DNA of 64,000 bases from Halomonas shengliensis (GTDB lineage: Bacteria; Pseudomonadota; Gammaproteobacteria; Pseudomonadales; Halomonadaceae): the NCBI RefSeq assembly GCF_900104135.1, contig NZ_FNIV01000004.1, positions 308,192 to 372,191 on the forward strand, read 5' to 3'. This document shows positions 43,683-58,415 of this stretch, piece by piece. The position numbers and the translations under genes were made by a program. Within the stretch, counting starts at the first letter, position 1. Every line of letters begins with the position of its first letter. The notes below the pieces were generated by a model. The model had not been told where the DNA came from, searched no databases, and was given only the letters and a program-made list of their open reading frames with translations.

Positions 43683-45482
43683 TCAGAACGCCGGCGACGT
43701 CGGGTCGATCAGGCAGATGACCGTCTCGCCGGGCTGCGGGTCGAGCTCGGCACGGTCGCTGGCCACCCGCACATGCCCCTTGGCGTCGAGGCAGAAGAGC
43801 GCCAGTAGACGGCCGTCGTGGTCGCGGCGGTAGTCGGCGAAGTCGTGGTCCTCGTGCAGGCGCGCCACGCGCACCTCGGCGCCGCGGGCGATGCGGCTGG
43901 CCAGGTCGGCCCAGCTGACCTTCTCGCCGAACAGGCGCGGCAGCTCGGCGAGGTCCTGGGGGCGCTGGCGCTCGGCCTGGTCGTCGCGCCTGGCCTCGAG
44001 GCGGAACACCCGGCCCGGCTCGAACTGGGCCGCGAAGTGCAGGGCGGCCAGGTCGTTGGCCTCGCGGTAGGGCGAGAGCGGCAGGAAGTGACCCAGGCCG
44101 GTCAGCTCCAGGTGGGTCTCGGCGTGTTCGGAGTGGGGCTTGCCGTAGTAGACCGGCAGCCCCGCCATGCGCGCCTCCTCCAGCGCCTCGCGGTCGGTAT
44201 CGGCCAGGCGCACCGGCAGCTCGGCCTGCTTGAGCGCCAGGCCGATGGCGCGGGCCACCGGGTTGGCACCCAGGATCAGGAAGCCGCTGGGCGGTGGGGT
44301 CATCACCCCCAGCGCCCGGGCGAGGGGGCGCGACAGCAGGCTCTGGATCACCACGGTGGCGATGATCACCAGGAAGGTGACCGGTACCAGCATCTCGGCG
44401 CCCTCCACCCCTTCCGCCTCCAGCTTGAGGGCGAACAGCGAGGCCACCGCCGCGGCGACGATGCCGCGCGGGGAGATCCAGGCCACCAGCGCCTTCTCCT
44501 TCAGGTCGAGGCCGCTGCCCAGGGTGCAGGCCGCCACCGCCAGCGGACGGGCGACCAGCATCAGCACGGCGAGGTAGGCCCAGGCCGGCCAGCCCAGCAG
44601 GGCGAGCTGGTCGAGTCGCAGCCGCGCGGCAAGGAGGATGAAGAGCCCCGAGATCAGCAGGATCGTCAGGGTCTCCTTGAACTCGATGATCGGCTCGGTG
44701 GGCACCCGCTTCATGTTGGCCAGCCAGGCCCCCATCACGGTGACGGTGAGCAGCCCCGATTCGTGGAACAGCTGGTTGGAGAGGGTGAAGAGCACCAGCA
44801 TCACCATCAGGGTGCCGAAGCTGTGCAGCTGGCGCGGCAGCCAGTGGTGGCGCAGCACGCAACCCCACAGGTAGCCGCCGGCACCGCCCAGGCCGAAGCC
44901 GATGGCCAGGGTCAGGGCGAACAGCGCCAGGGTGTGGGCGAAGGCATTGCCGGCGCTGCCCAGCGCCACGAACTCGTAGACCAGCACCGCGCCGATGGCC
45001 CCCACCGGGTCGATCAGGATCCCCTCCCAGCGCAGGATGCGGGAGAGCGACTCCCTGGCGCGCAGGGTCTTGAGCAGCGGCAGCACCACCGTGGGGCCGG
45101 TGACTACCAGCAGGGCGCCGAGCACGCTGGCCATGCCCCAGGGAAGGTCGAGCAGCCAGTGGGCGGCCAGGGCGCTGACCACGGCGGTGATCAGCGCCCC
45201 CCAGGTCACCAGGCGGCGCACCGTATGGCCGTGGCCGCGCAGCTCGCCGAGGTTGAGGGTCAGGCTGCCCTCGAAGAGGATCACCGCGACGGCCAGCGAG
45301 ACCAGCGGGAAGAGCAGGTCGCCGAGCAGGGCGTCGGGATCGAGCAGGCCGCTGACCGGGCCCACCAGGATGCCGGTGACTAGCAGCGGCAGAATGGCCG
45401 GGACCCTGAGGCGCCAGGCCAGCCACTGGCAGGCGAGCGACAGCAGGCCGATGCCGGTGATCAGTACCGCGGGGCTCTCCAT
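43683..45482 (-). CDS. Cation:proton antiporter with C-terminal nucleotide-binding domain
   Basis: 599 residues. About twelve membrane helices (1-390) of the NhaP/CPA type, with a conserved acidic helix in RWEGILIDPVGAIGAVLVYEF and LVAWISPRGIVAAAVAS. Then an RCK/TrkA-N-like Rossmann segment (GFLILGANPVARAIGLALKQAELPVRLADTD) and a TrkA-C-like end. It exchanges Na+ or K+ for protons, useful in salty or alkaline habitats; ion specificity is not readable. ATG at 45482 with AGGAG 8 bases upstream. Confidence 0.88.
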   Translation of the reverse strand: MESPAVLITGIGLLSLACQWLAWRLRVPAILPLLVTGILVGPVSGLLDPDALLGDLLFPLVSLAVAVILFEGSLTLNLGELRGHGHTVRRLVTWGALITAVVSALAAHWLLDLPWGMASVLGALLVVTGPTVVLPLLKTLRARESLSRILRWEGILIDPVGAIGAVLVYEFVALGSAGNAFAHTLALFALTLAIGFGLGGAGGYLWGCVLRHHWLPRQLHSFGTLMVMLVLFTLSNQLFHESGLLTVTVMGAWLANMKRVPTEPIIEFKETLTILLISGLFILLAARLRLDQLALLGWPAWAYLAVLMLVARPLAVAACTLGSGLDLKEKALVAWISPRGIVAAAVASLFALKLEAEGVEGAEMLVPVTFLVIIATVVIQSLLSRPLARALGVMTPPPSGFLILGANPVARAIGLALKQAELPVRLADTDREALEEARMAGLPVYYGKPHSEHAETHLELTGLGHFLPLSPYREANDLAALHFAAQFEPGRVFRLEARRDDQAERQRPQDLAELPRLFGEKVSWADLASRIARGAEVRVARLHEDHDFADYRRDHDGRLLALFCLDAKGHVRVASDRAELDPQPGETVICLIDPTSPAF

Positions 45483-45598
45483 GGCGTGGCTCCTGGCGGG
45501 GGGTCCAGTGTGCAGATTAGCCACTGCCGATGGGATCCGCTATACGCATGCGCCCCCGGGACCACCTGCGAGGCCTCGGCGGCCCCCTCGGCCTGGTG

Positions 45599-50283
<4,685 letters not shown>

Positions 50284-50306
50284 GCGCCTGGCCACCCCGC
50301 TGCTGC

Positions 50307-50333
50307 GAACCCCCGCCCCGGCGGGGGTTCGTC
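50307..50333 (+). terminator. Hairpin terminator after serS
   Basis: GAACCCCCGCC / GGCGGGGGTTC, a 10-11 bp stem with a very small loop, 23 bases after the stop. The T content after it is low (GTCGTC). Confidence 0.7.
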
Positions 50334-50410
50334 GTCTGGGCGGCGTGGATGATTGTGGCGGTGTGCCCGCGAGGGCATGATGGAAACCTGATACGGAGAG
50401 GGAGGTCCGG

Positions 50411-51511
50411 ATGGCGGACGGCAACGGCGATGCCTCGGGCATCATACCGCTGAACCTGGTGCTGGCGCTGGCGGCGCTAGTGGTGATCGTGGCCGGCATG
50501 ACGGCGGGGGCGAGCCTGCTGGTGCCGTTGCTGCTGGCCGCCATCATCGCGGTGATCTGCACCGCGCCGGTGCTGTGGCTCAACCGCCTGGGACTCAGGC
50601 TGAACCTGGCGGTATGGCTGACCCTGGTGGTCATTGGCGGGGTGATCACCCTGCTGGGGCTGCTGCTGGTCAACAGCTTCAATACCTTCGTGGAGGCGCT
50701 GCCGGGCATCGAGCAGAAGCTCTACGACTACTACCTGGGGCTGCTGGATGGCCTGGCGCGCCTGGGGCTGGCGATCGACACCGACCGCCTGGCCGAACTG
50801 CTGGATGCCGAGCAACTGGGCAACTGGATCCCCGCGGTGATCGGCGAGGTCGGCAACCTGCTGATGCAGAGCGTGGTGGTAGGCCTGCTGGCGGTGTTCA
50901 TGCTGTTCGAGACGCTGACCTTCCGCGACAAGCTGGCCCGTGCCCTGGCCAATCCGGCGCCGAGCCTGGAGCGCTTCAGCGAGTTCAGCCTGACCCTCAA
51001 GCGCTACCTGGCGGTGAAGACGGTGGTCAGCCTGGTCACCGGTATCCTGGTGTGGGTCGCCTGCCTGCTGGTGGGGGTGGACTTCCCGCTGCTGTGGGCG
51101 GTGCTCGCCTTCGTGCTCAACTACATTCCCAACATCGGTTCGGCGATCGCCGCGGTGCCGCCGGTGCTGCTGCTGCTGGTCTCCCCGGATGGCGGGCTCT
51201 TCGATGCGCTGCTGCTCTCCGGCGCCTACCTGGGCATCAACTTCCTGCTCGGCAACATCGTCGAGCCGCGCATGATGGGCAAGGCGCTGGGGCTCTCCAC
51301 CTTCGTCGCCTTCCTGTCGCTGGTGGTGTGGGGGTGGATCTTCGGGGCGGTGGGCATGCTGCTCTCGGTGGTGCTGACCATGACCCTGAAGATCGCCCTG
51401 GACAGCCATCCCGAGACGCGCTGGATCGCCCATCTGCTGGGCCCGGGGGACGAGCCGTCGCTGACCGAGGCCACCCGGCGCCCCTCGCGGCGGGGCAACA
51501 GGGAAGAGTGA
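50411..51511 (+). CDS. AI-2E (PerM) family transporter
   Basis: 366 residues. Membrane protein of the AI-2E/PerM/YdiK family, with seven to eight helices. A cytoplasmic-type stretch lies about 90-150, and the typical core FALNYIP-type segment is LAFVLNYIPNIGSAIAAVPPVLL, followed by NFLLGNIVEPRMMGKALGLSTFVAFLSLVVWGWIFGAVGMLL. Family members export small molecules (AI-2 in one case) or act as Na+/H+ antiporters in some halophiles; the substrate here is unknown. Confidence 0.88.
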   Translation: MADGNGDASGIIPLNLVLALAALVVIVAGMTAGASLLVPLLLAAIIAVICTAPVLWLNRLGLRLNLAVWLTLVVIGGVITLLGLLLVNSFNTFVEALPGIEQKLYDYYLGLLDGLARLGLAIDTDRLAELLDAEQLGNWIPAVIGEVGNLLMQSVVVGLLAVFMLFETLTFRDKLARALANPAPSLERFSEFSLTLKRYLAVKTVVSLVTGILVWVACLLVGVDFPLLWAVLAFVLNYIPNIGSAIAAVPPVLLLLVSPDGGLFDALLLSGAYLGINFLLGNIVEPRMMGKALGLSTFVAFLSLVVWGWIFGAVGMLLSVVLTMTLKIALDSHPETRWIAHLLGPGDEPSLTEATRRPSRRGNREE

Positions 51512-51528
51512 CCCAGGGTCCCTGAACG

Positions 51529-51558
51529 ACATCGCCCCGGCCGAGGCCGGGGCGATGT
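51529..51558. terminator. Hairpin between the AI-2E gene and trxA
   Basis: Perfect complementary arms of 14 bases (51529-51542 and 51545-51558) with a minimal loop, between convergent genes. It has no T-run but is very stable, so probably a shared transcript end. Confidence 0.7.
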
Positions 51559-51609
51559 GCGGATGCTGAAGGCGTTGCCTGGCGTGCAGGCCGTCGCTTA
51601 TGGCGTCGC

Positions 51610-51933
51610 TCAGACGTTCTGGTCGATGAACTGCGACAGCTGCGACTTGGACTGCGCGCCCACCAGGGAGGCGACCTTGGTGCCGGACTTGAACAGCATC
51701 ACGGTGGGCACACCGCGCACGCCCTGCTCGGCGGCGATCTCGGGGGCGTCATCGACGTTGATGCTGACGACCTTGAGGTTGCCGCTGCGCTCCTCGGCGA
51801 CCTCGTCGACCACCGGTGCCATTACCTTGCAGGGGCCGCACCAGGGCGCCCAGAACTTGAGCAAGACCGGGGTGTCGGCCTTGAGGACTTCCTGCTCGAA
51901 GTTCGCATTGGTGACATCGACGTTATTGGCCAT
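51610..51933 (-). CDS. trxA: Thioredoxin
   Basis: 107 residues, the size of E. coli TrxA (109). Active-site WCGPC at 31-35 (FWAPWCGPCKVMAP), the cis-Pro region GVRGVPTVMLFKSG, and a C-terminal helix. General cytosolic disulfide reductant and the usual electron donor of PAPS reductase, whose gene cysH lies 1.3 kb away across cysB. Divergent from cysB. Confidence 0.96.
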   Translation of the reverse strand: MANNVDVTNANFEQEVLKADTPVLLKFWAPWCGPCKVMAPVVDEVAEERSGNLKVVSINVDDAPEIAAEQGVRGVPTVMLFKSGTKVASLVGAQSKSQLSQFIDQNV

Positions 51934-52088
51934 GGGGTTCTCCAGTTTCGTTGCGCTGCGTCGAGCGGGTCGGGTTGGCAGGCGACGGGGGCGGTGTCGC
52001 CTGCCCGGGCGGACGATGTTAGCGGTCGACCGGGGTGCTGGCAAATCGGGATGGGGCGCGCGCCGCTTGTGCGGACTCCGGGCTATTA

Positions 52089-53149
<1,061 letters not shown>

Positions 53150-53170
53150 TCCCGCGCCTCGGCGATAAAC

Positions 53171-53209
53171 GACGCCGCCGCCTCCCGGGCAGCCGGGGGC
53201 GGCGGCGGC
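53171..53209. terminator. Bidirectional hairpin between cysB and cysH
   Basis: GACGCCGCCGCC / GGCGGCGGCGTC, 12 bp, extended inward by CCCGG/CCGGG after one mismatch. It separates the convergent cysB and cysH genes. Confidence 0.75.
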
Positions 53210-53227
53210 GTCATGACTGGCTCGGGG

Positions 53228-53848
53228 TCAGTGCTGCAGGTGCAGGCCGCACTCGCGCTTGGCCTCGACCTTGGTGGGGTCGAAGTAGTCGAACTCGTTG
53301 GGCAGGTCGTGGCGCTGCAGGTAGGCGTGAAGCTCCCTGGCCGTCCAGTGCAGCAGCGGTGCCACCTTGAGCAGGCCATCGGCGTTGCGGCTGGCCGGGG
53401 CCATGCGTGAGCGCTCCGGGGTGTCCTCGGCGCGCAGGGCGGTGAACCAGACGTCCGGTGCCATCTCGGTCAGGGCGCGCTCGAAGGGCTCGATTTTCAC
53501 CTCCTGGGTGAAGGCGGCGTGGCGCGGGTCGTCGATGCCGGGGAAGGGACCCTCCAGCGCCTCGCGGTGGGCGCGGCTGCGCTTCGGCAGGTAGCTGACC
53601 AGGTTGAGGTCGAGGCGCTTCACCAGGGCATCCGCGAAGCGATAGGTGGCCTCGGTGTTGTAGCCGTGGTCCATCCATACCACCGGGATGTCCGGCCGCT
53701 GGCGGCTCACCATATGCAGGATGACCGCCTCGAAGGGGCGGAAGTTGGTGGTGCAGATGGGACGGCTGCCCTGGGTGAGGGCCCAGCGCACCAGCGCCTC
53801 GGGGTCCTGGCCGAGGTCACGGTTGATGATCTCCAGTGACTCGCTCAT
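53228..53848 (-). CDS. cysH: Phosphoadenylyl-sulfate reductase
   Basis: 206 residues, shorter than E. coli CysH (244). TTNFRPFEAVILHM (PP-loop-like), VVWMDHGYNTEATYRFAD, WFTALRAEDTPERSRM and the catalytic ECGLH motif near the C terminus (199-203). The extra Cys pairs that bind the Fe-S cluster of APS reductases are absent, so reduction of PAPS with thioredoxin is expected; trxA is nearby. Produces sulfite for cysteine synthesis. Confidence 0.9.
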   Translation of the reverse strand: MSESLEIINRDLGQDPEALVRWALTQGSRPICTTNFRPFEAVILHMVSRQRPDIPVVWMDHGYNTEATYRFADALVKRLDLNLVSYLPKRSRAHREALEGPFPGIDDPRHAAFTQEVKIEPFERALTEMAPDVWFTALRAEDTPERSRMAPASRNADGLLKVAPLLHWTARELHAYLQRHDLPNEFDYFDPTKVEAKRECGLHLQH

Positions 53849-53906
53849 GGCGATGCTCCGGTAGGGATGATGCCGCTACCCTAGCGAAGGGCTTGGCGGG
53901 GTGCCC

Positions 53907-53935
53907 AATACCGATTTCTTGCTTCAATATGTCAA
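53907..53935 (-). promoter_or_regulatory. cysH promoter
   Basis: On the reverse strand: TTGACA (53935-53930), 17 bases, GGTATT (53912-53907). A perfect -35 with a poor -10, next to a large inverted repeat. This is the usual picture for an activated promoter. Confidence 0.5.
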
Positions 53936-53973
53936 TAAAGGAATAAGAGGTCTTGTTCCTTATGCCTTTATTG
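53933..53973. promoter_or_regulatory. Large inverted repeat upstream of cysH, CysB-site candidate
   Basis: CAATAAAGGAATAAG (53933-53947) faces CTTATGCCTTTATTG (53959-53973), 14 of 15 positions paired, 11 bases apart. One arm overlaps the cysH -35 and the other contains the stop codon of pabB. An AT-rich palindrome in such GC-rich DNA is strongly suggestive of a protein site; CysB is the obvious candidate. Confidence 0.55.
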
Positions 53974-55347
53974 GCCTCCCTCCCGATCTCCCGGCGCCGC
54001 GAGGGCCGCCATCAGGTGGCGGATCTTGTCCAGCGTCTCGCGGTACTCCGCCTCGCCGTCGGAGTCGGCCACTAGGCCGCCGCCGCCCCACAGGTGCAGT
54101 CGCCCGGCGTCGGCCACGGCGGTGCGGATGGCGATGGAGGTGTCCATGCGCCCGCGCCGGTCCACGTAGCCGAGGCTCCCGCAGTAGACGCCCCGACGGC
54201 TCGGCTCCAGCTCGTCGATGATCTGCATGGCCCGCACCTTGGGGGCGCCGGTGATAGAGCCGCCGGGAAAGGCGCCGGCCAGCAGGTCCAGCGGCGTGCG
54301 ACCGGCGGCCAGGGTGCCGGTGACCACGCTGACAAGATGGTGGACGTTGGCGTAGCTCTCCAGGCCGCAGAGCTGTGGCACCCGCACGCTGCCGGGCCGG
54401 CACACCCGGCCCAGGTCGTTGCGCAGCAGGTCGACGATCATCACGTTCTCGGCGCGATCCTTGGCGCTCGCCTGAAGATCGCTGGCCAGGCGGCGGTCCG
54501 CTTCGGGGTCGGCGCCCCGCGGCCGGGTGCCCTTGATGGGGCGCGTCTCCACCCGGCCGTCGCGGCACTCGAGGAAGCGCTCCGGGGAGAGCGACAGGAT
54601 CGCCTGCTCACCCGCGGGACCCGGCCAGGCCAGGTAGCCCGCGAAGGGGGTCGGGGTGGCCGCGCGCAGCCGCCGGTAGGCGGCCCACAGGTCGCCCGCG
54701 TAGGGGGCGCTGAAGCGCTGGGCCAGGTTGACCTGGTAGCAGTCGCCGGCGCGGATGTAGCGCTGCACCGCCTGGAAGCGCGCCAGGTAGCCCGCACGGT
54801 ACAGCTCGGCGGCGAAGGGGGCCGCGAGCCGGAAGGGGGGCTCGGGGGCCGGCTCGGCCGCCAGCCAGGCCTGCGCCTGGCGGCGGCGCTCGGCGGTGGC
54901 CACCAGCCAGGCCTCGCCACGCCGGTGATCCTGGATCAGCGCCCAGTCGTAGAGGCCCACCCGGCTGGCGGGCAGGTCGACGGCAGGACGCGAGCGCTCG
55001 CCCACCGGCTCCAGGGCGTAGCCCAGGTCGTAGCTCCAGTGGCCGATCAGCCCGCCCAGGAAGGGCAGCTCGCTGGTCGGCACCTCGCCAGGCAGTCGCT
55101 CGAGCAGCGCCTGCTGGGCGGCGAAGGGGGAGAGCCCCTCGAGCCCTGGCACGCCCGCCACGCGGCCGTCGCCCTCCACCGTCAGCACCGCCAGGGGGTC
55201 GCTGGTGAGGATGTCGTAACGGCCGCCCGGCGCCGCGGGGCGCCCGCTGTCCAGCAGCGCGGCGCCCGGGCGGCGGCGCAGCCGCGCGAAGGCATCCAGC
55301 GGGGTGGGGCGGTAGGGGTAGGGGGTGATCTCGAGCGTGGCGGTCAT
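53968..55347 (-). CDS. pabB: Aminodeoxychorismate synthase component I
   Basis: 459 residues (E. coli PabB 453). Makes 4-amino-4-deoxychorismate for folate. Chorismate-binding domain with GDCYQVNLAQRFSAP (the PabB form with Tyr-Gln-Val-Asn-Leu), LSLSPERFLECRDGRVETRPIKGTRPRG, ENVMIVDLLRNDLGRVC and GSITGAPKVRAMQIIDELEP. PIKGT with Lys is the PabB-type signature, where TrpE has PIAGT. Its stop lies inside the cysH inverted repeat. The ATG at 55347 starts the conserved region. Confidence 0.94.
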   Translation of the reverse strand: MTATLEITPYPYRPTPLDAFARLRRRPGAALLDSGRPAAPGGRYDILTSDPLAVLTVEGDGRVAGVPGLEGLSPFAAQQALLERLPGEVPTSELPFLGGLIGHWSYDLGYALEPVGERSRPAVDLPASRVGLYDWALIQDHRRGEAWLVATAERRRQAQAWLAAEPAPEPPFRLAAPFAAELYRAGYLARFQAVQRYIRAGDCYQVNLAQRFSAPYAGDLWAAYRRLRAATPTPFAGYLAWPGPAGEQAILSLSPERFLECRDGRVETRPIKGTRPRGADPEADRRLASDLQASAKDRAENVMIVDLLRNDLGRVCRPGSVRVPQLCGLESYANVHHLVSVVTGTLAAGRTPLDLLAGAFPGGSITGAPKVRAMQIIDELEPSRRGVYCGSLGYVDRRGRMDTSIAIRTAVADAGRLHLWGGGGLVADSDGEAEYRETLDKIRHLMAALAAPGDREGGQ

Positions 55348-55454
55348 CGGCTGGCCTGCGGCGGGCCCTGGCTGGCGTCGGGGCGCCCATTCTAGGCGCC
55401 GTGGACGCCGCTGTCCTCGTCGACGCCGGCTGGCGTTCTCAACGCCGTTGGGGG

Positions 55455-55467
55455 TATTGTCGACATC
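55455..55467. promoter_or_regulatory. GntR-type operator 1
   Basis: TATTGTCGACATC contains the TNGTNNNACNA-like core of FCD-class GntR operators, here TTGTCGACAT. Centre about 31 bases (three helix turns) from operator 2. Confidence 0.45.
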
Positions 55468-55484
55468 TCCGGTGGTGAGCGTCA

Positions 55485-55498
55485 GGTTGTCTACAACC
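55485..55498. promoter_or_regulatory. GntR-type operator 2
   Basis: GGTTGTCTACAACC is an inverted repeat GGTTGT-CT-ACAACC and matches the same TTGTC-ACAA core. Confidence 0.5.
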
Positions 55499-55572
55499 AA
55501 AGGCGTACCGCTCCCGACCTGGTGCCGTATTGACCCGCCGACGGGCAATGGCTACTCTTCCCTCACTCACTA

Positions 55573-55584
55573 ATTGTCGACAAT
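55573..55584. promoter_or_regulatory. GntR-type operator 3 at the regulator gene start
   Basis: ATTGTCGACAAT, a perfect 12-bp palindrome just before the ATG at 55589. It suggests that the GntR protein represses its own operon. Confidence 0.55.
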
Positions 55585-55588
55585 CATC

Positions 55589-56299
55589 ATGAGCTCAGCC
55601 GAAGTCGAAACCGCCAACCCCGAGGTGCGCACCCTGGCCGAACGCGTCTTCCAGCAGCTGCAGGATGCCATCGTCCGCGGCGAGATGGCGCCGGGCAGCA
55701 AGATCACCGAGCCCGGCCTGTCGCGCACCTACGGCATCTCCCGCGGGCCGCTGCGCGAGGCGATGCGTCGCCTGGAGGCGCACCGGCTGATCGAGCGCGT
55801 GCCCCACGTCGGTGCCAGGGTGGTCAAGCTCTCCATGAAGGAGCTGCTGGAGCTGTTCGATGTCCGCGAGGCGCTGGAGAGCATGGCCGCGCGGCTGGCC
55901 GCCGAGCACATGACCGCCGAGGAGATCGCCGGGCTGCGCGAGGTACTCGCGGTCCACGAGCGCCAGAGTGACCTCAAGAGTGGCGAGGCCTACTACCAGC
56001 GCGAGGGCGATCTGGACTTCCACTACCGCATCGTCCAGGGCAGCCACAACCGCATGCTGGTGACCATGCTGTGCGACGACCTCTACTACCTGGTGCGGCT
56101 CTATCGCACCCAGTTCAGCGCCAGCGGCACGCGCCCGCAGCGCGCCTTCGTCGAGCACCACCGCATCGTCGATGCCATCGAGGCCGGCGACGCCGAGCTG
56201 GCCGAGCTGCTGATGCGCCGCCACGTCAGCGCCTCCCGGGCCAACGTGGTCGACCGTTACGCCGCCACCCTCAAGGAGCGGGAAGAGACCACCGCCTGA
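55589..56299 (+). CDS. prpR: GntR family (FCD) regulator of the propionate genes
   Basis: 236 residues. Winged helix (about 15-80: [45 protein letters not shown]) and an all-helical FCD ligand domain (about 95-225: [34 protein letters not shown]) with His/Asp residues that usually bind metal. It heads the prpBC-acnD-prpF unit, 32 bases before prpB, as in many proteobacteria where it responds to propionate metabolites. The symbol prpR is by context; it is not the sigma-54 PrpR of enterics. Confidence 0.85.
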   Translation: MSSAEVETANPEVRTLAERVFQQLQDAIVRGEMAPGSKITEPGLSRTYGISRGPLREAMRRLEAHRLIERVPHVGARVVKLSMKELLELFDVREALESMAARLAAEHMTAEEIAGLREVLAVHERQSDLKSGEAYYQREGDLDFHYRIVQGSHNRMLVTMLCDDLYYLVRLYRTQFSASGTRPQRAFVEHHRIVDAIEAGDAELAELLMRRHVSASRANVVDRYAATLKEREETTA

Positions 56300-56331
56300 G
56301 CCCACCACCGGATACCACCAGGAGAACCACC

Positions 56332-57237
56332 ATGACCCAGCAGACCCCCGGCGCCCGCTTCCGCGCCGCCCTCGAGGCCAACCGCCCGCTGCCCATCGTC
56401 GGCACCATCAACGCCTACACCGCCATGATGGCCGAGCGCGTGGGCCATCAGGCCATCTACCTCTCCGGTGGCGGTGTGGCCAACGCCTCCTTCGGCCTGC
56501 CGGACCTGGGCATGACCACCATGAACGACGTGGTCGAGGACGCCCACCGCATCTGCGGCGCCACCGACCTGCCGCTGCTGGTGGATATCGATACCGGCTG
56601 GGGCGGGGCCTTCAACATCGCCCGCACCGTCAAGGAGATGCAGCGCGCCGGCGTGGCCGCCGTGCACCTCGAGGACCAGGTGGCCCAGAAGCGCTGCGGG
56701 CACCGCCCCAACAAGGCCATCGTCTCCCAGCAGGAGATGGTGGACCGCGTCAAGGCCGCCGCCGACGCGCGCATCGATCCGGACTTCTACCTGATCGCGC
56801 GCACCGACGCCTTCCAGAAGGATGGCCTGGACGCCGCCATCGAGCGCTCCCGCGCCTGCATCGAGGCCGGCGCCGATGCCATCTTCGCCGAGGCGGTGCA
56901 CACCCTGGACGACTATCGGGCGTTCTGCGAGCAGGTCGATGCGCCGATACTGGCCAACATCACCGAGTTCGGCGCCACCCCGCTGTTCACCCAGGCCGAG
57001 CTCGCCGAGGTGGGCTGTCGCATGGTGCTCTACCCGCTCTCCGCCTTCCGCGCCATGAACGCGGCGGCGCTCAAGGTCTACCAGAGCATCCATGACAACG
57101 GTCACCAGAAGGACGTGGTCGACCTCATGCAGACCCGCGACGAGCTCTACGACTTCCTGAACTACCACAGCTTCGAGCAGAAGCTCGATGCGCTCTTTGC
57201 CGAGACCGAGCTTGCCGAGAAGGGCAGCGGCGCCTGA
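56332..57237 (+). CDS. prpB: 2-methylisocitrate lyase
   Basis: 301 residues. PEP mutase/isocitrate lyase superfamily. The catalytic loop is KRCGH (120-124, Cys122), with [25 protein letters not shown] and VDIDTGWG upstream for Mg binding. Splits 2-methylisocitrate into pyruvate and succinate. AGGAG ribosome site, then ATG at 56332. Second gene of the propionate operon. Confidence 0.96.
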   Translation: MTQQTPGARFRAALEANRPLPIVGTINAYTAMMAERVGHQAIYLSGGGVANASFGLPDLGMTTMNDVVEDAHRICGATDLPLLVDIDTGWGGAFNIARTVKEMQRAGVAAVHLEDQVAQKRCGHRPNKAIVSQQEMVDRVKAAADARIDPDFYLIARTDAFQKDGLDAAIERSRACIEAGADAIFAEAVHTLDDYRAFCEQVDAPILANITEFGATPLFTQAELAEVGCRMVLYPLSAFRAMNAAALKVYQSIHDNGHQKDVVDLMQTRDELYDFLNYHSFEQKLDALFAETELAEKGSGA

Positions 57238-57285
57238 GGCGAGTTCGCTCACGTCATAACGGATATCTTCAAGAGGAGAGAGATC

Positions 57286-58413
57286 ATGGCAGAGAAACCC
57301 ATCGGCGGCGCCGGCCTGCGTGGCCAGAGTGCCGGTACCACCGCCCTGTGCACCGTCGGCAAGACCGGCTCCGGCCTGACCTATCGCGGCTTCGACATCA
57401 AGGAGCTGGCCGAGAAGGCGAAGTTCGAGGAGGTCGCCTACCTGCTGCTCAAGGGCAAGCTGCCCAACCAGGCCGAGCTCGACGCCTACATCACCAAGCT
57501 CAAGGGCCTGCGTGGCTTGCCGGATGCGCTCAAGACCGTGCTCGAGCAGATCCCCAGGGACGCCCATCCCATGGACGTGATGCGCACCGGCGCCTCCATG
57601 CTGGGCAACCTGGAGACCGAGGAGAGCTTCGATGAGCAGCAGGACGTCTCCGACCGCCTGCTCGCTGTGCTGCCCTCGATCATCTGCTACTGGTATCGCT
57701 TCAGCCACGACGGCGTGCGCATCGAGACCGAGACCGACGACGCCTCCATCGGCGGCCACTTCCTGCACATGCTGCGTGGCGAGCCGGCCTCCGAGCTGCA
57801 CGCCCGGGTGATGAACGTCTCGCTGATCCTCTACGCGGAGCACGAGTTCAACGCCTCCACCTTCACCGCCCGCGTCTGCGCCTCCACGCTCTCCGACATG
57901 CACTCCTGCGTGACCGGCGCCATCGGCTCACTGCGCGGCCCGCTGCATGGCGGTGCCAACGAGGCGGCCATGGACATGATCGAGGACTGGAAGTCCGCCG
58001 ACGAGGCCGAGCGCGAGATCATGGCCATGCTCGAGCGCAAGGACAAGATCATGGGCTTCGGCCACGCGATCTATCGCGAGTCCGACCCGCGCAACGCCAT
58101 CATCAAGGAGTGGTCGAAGAAGCTCGCCGAGGACGTCGGCGACAGCGTGCTGTACCCGGTCTCCGAGCGCGTCGAGGCGGTGATGTGGCGGGAGAAGAAA
58201 CTGTTCTGCAACGCCGACTTCTTCCACGCCAGCGCCTACCACTTCATGGACATCCCCACCAAGCTGTTCACGCCGATCTTCGTCTGCTCGCGCGTCACCG
58301 GCTGGTGCGCCCATGTCTTCGAGCAGCGCGCCAACAACCGCATCATACGCCCCAGCGCCGACTACGTCGGTCCGGAGAAGAGCGAGTGGGTGCCGATCGA
58401 GGATCGGAGTTGA
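57286..58413 (+). CDS. prpC: 2-methylcitrate synthase
   Basis: 375 residues. Citrate synthase fold: GLTYRGFDIKELAEKA, the catalytic His region LHGGANEAAMDMI, GFGHAIYRESDPR, and AYHFMDIPTKLFTPIFVCSRVTGWCAHVFEQ. Condenses propionyl-CoA with oxaloacetate. Its position between prpB and acnD favours methylcitrate over citrate synthase. GAGGAGAG precedes the ATG. Confidence 0.95.
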   Translation: MAEKPIGGAGLRGQSAGTTALCTVGKTGSGLTYRGFDIKELAEKAKFEEVAYLLLKGKLPNQAELDAYITKLKGLRGLPDALKTVLEQIPRDAHPMDVMRTGASMLGNLETEESFDEQQDVSDRLLAVLPSIICYWYRFSHDGVRIETETDDASIGGHFLHMLRGEPASELHARVMNVSLILYAEHEFNASTFTARVCASTLSDMHSCVTGAIGSLRGPLHGGANEAAMDMIEDWKSADEAEREIMAMLERKDKIMGFGHAIYRESDPRNAIIKEWSKKLAEDVGDSVLYPVSERVEAVMWREKKLFCNADFFHASAYHFMDIPTKLFTPIFVCSRVTGWCAHVFEQRANNRIIRPSADYVGPEKSEWVPIEDRS

Positions 58414-58415
58414 GT

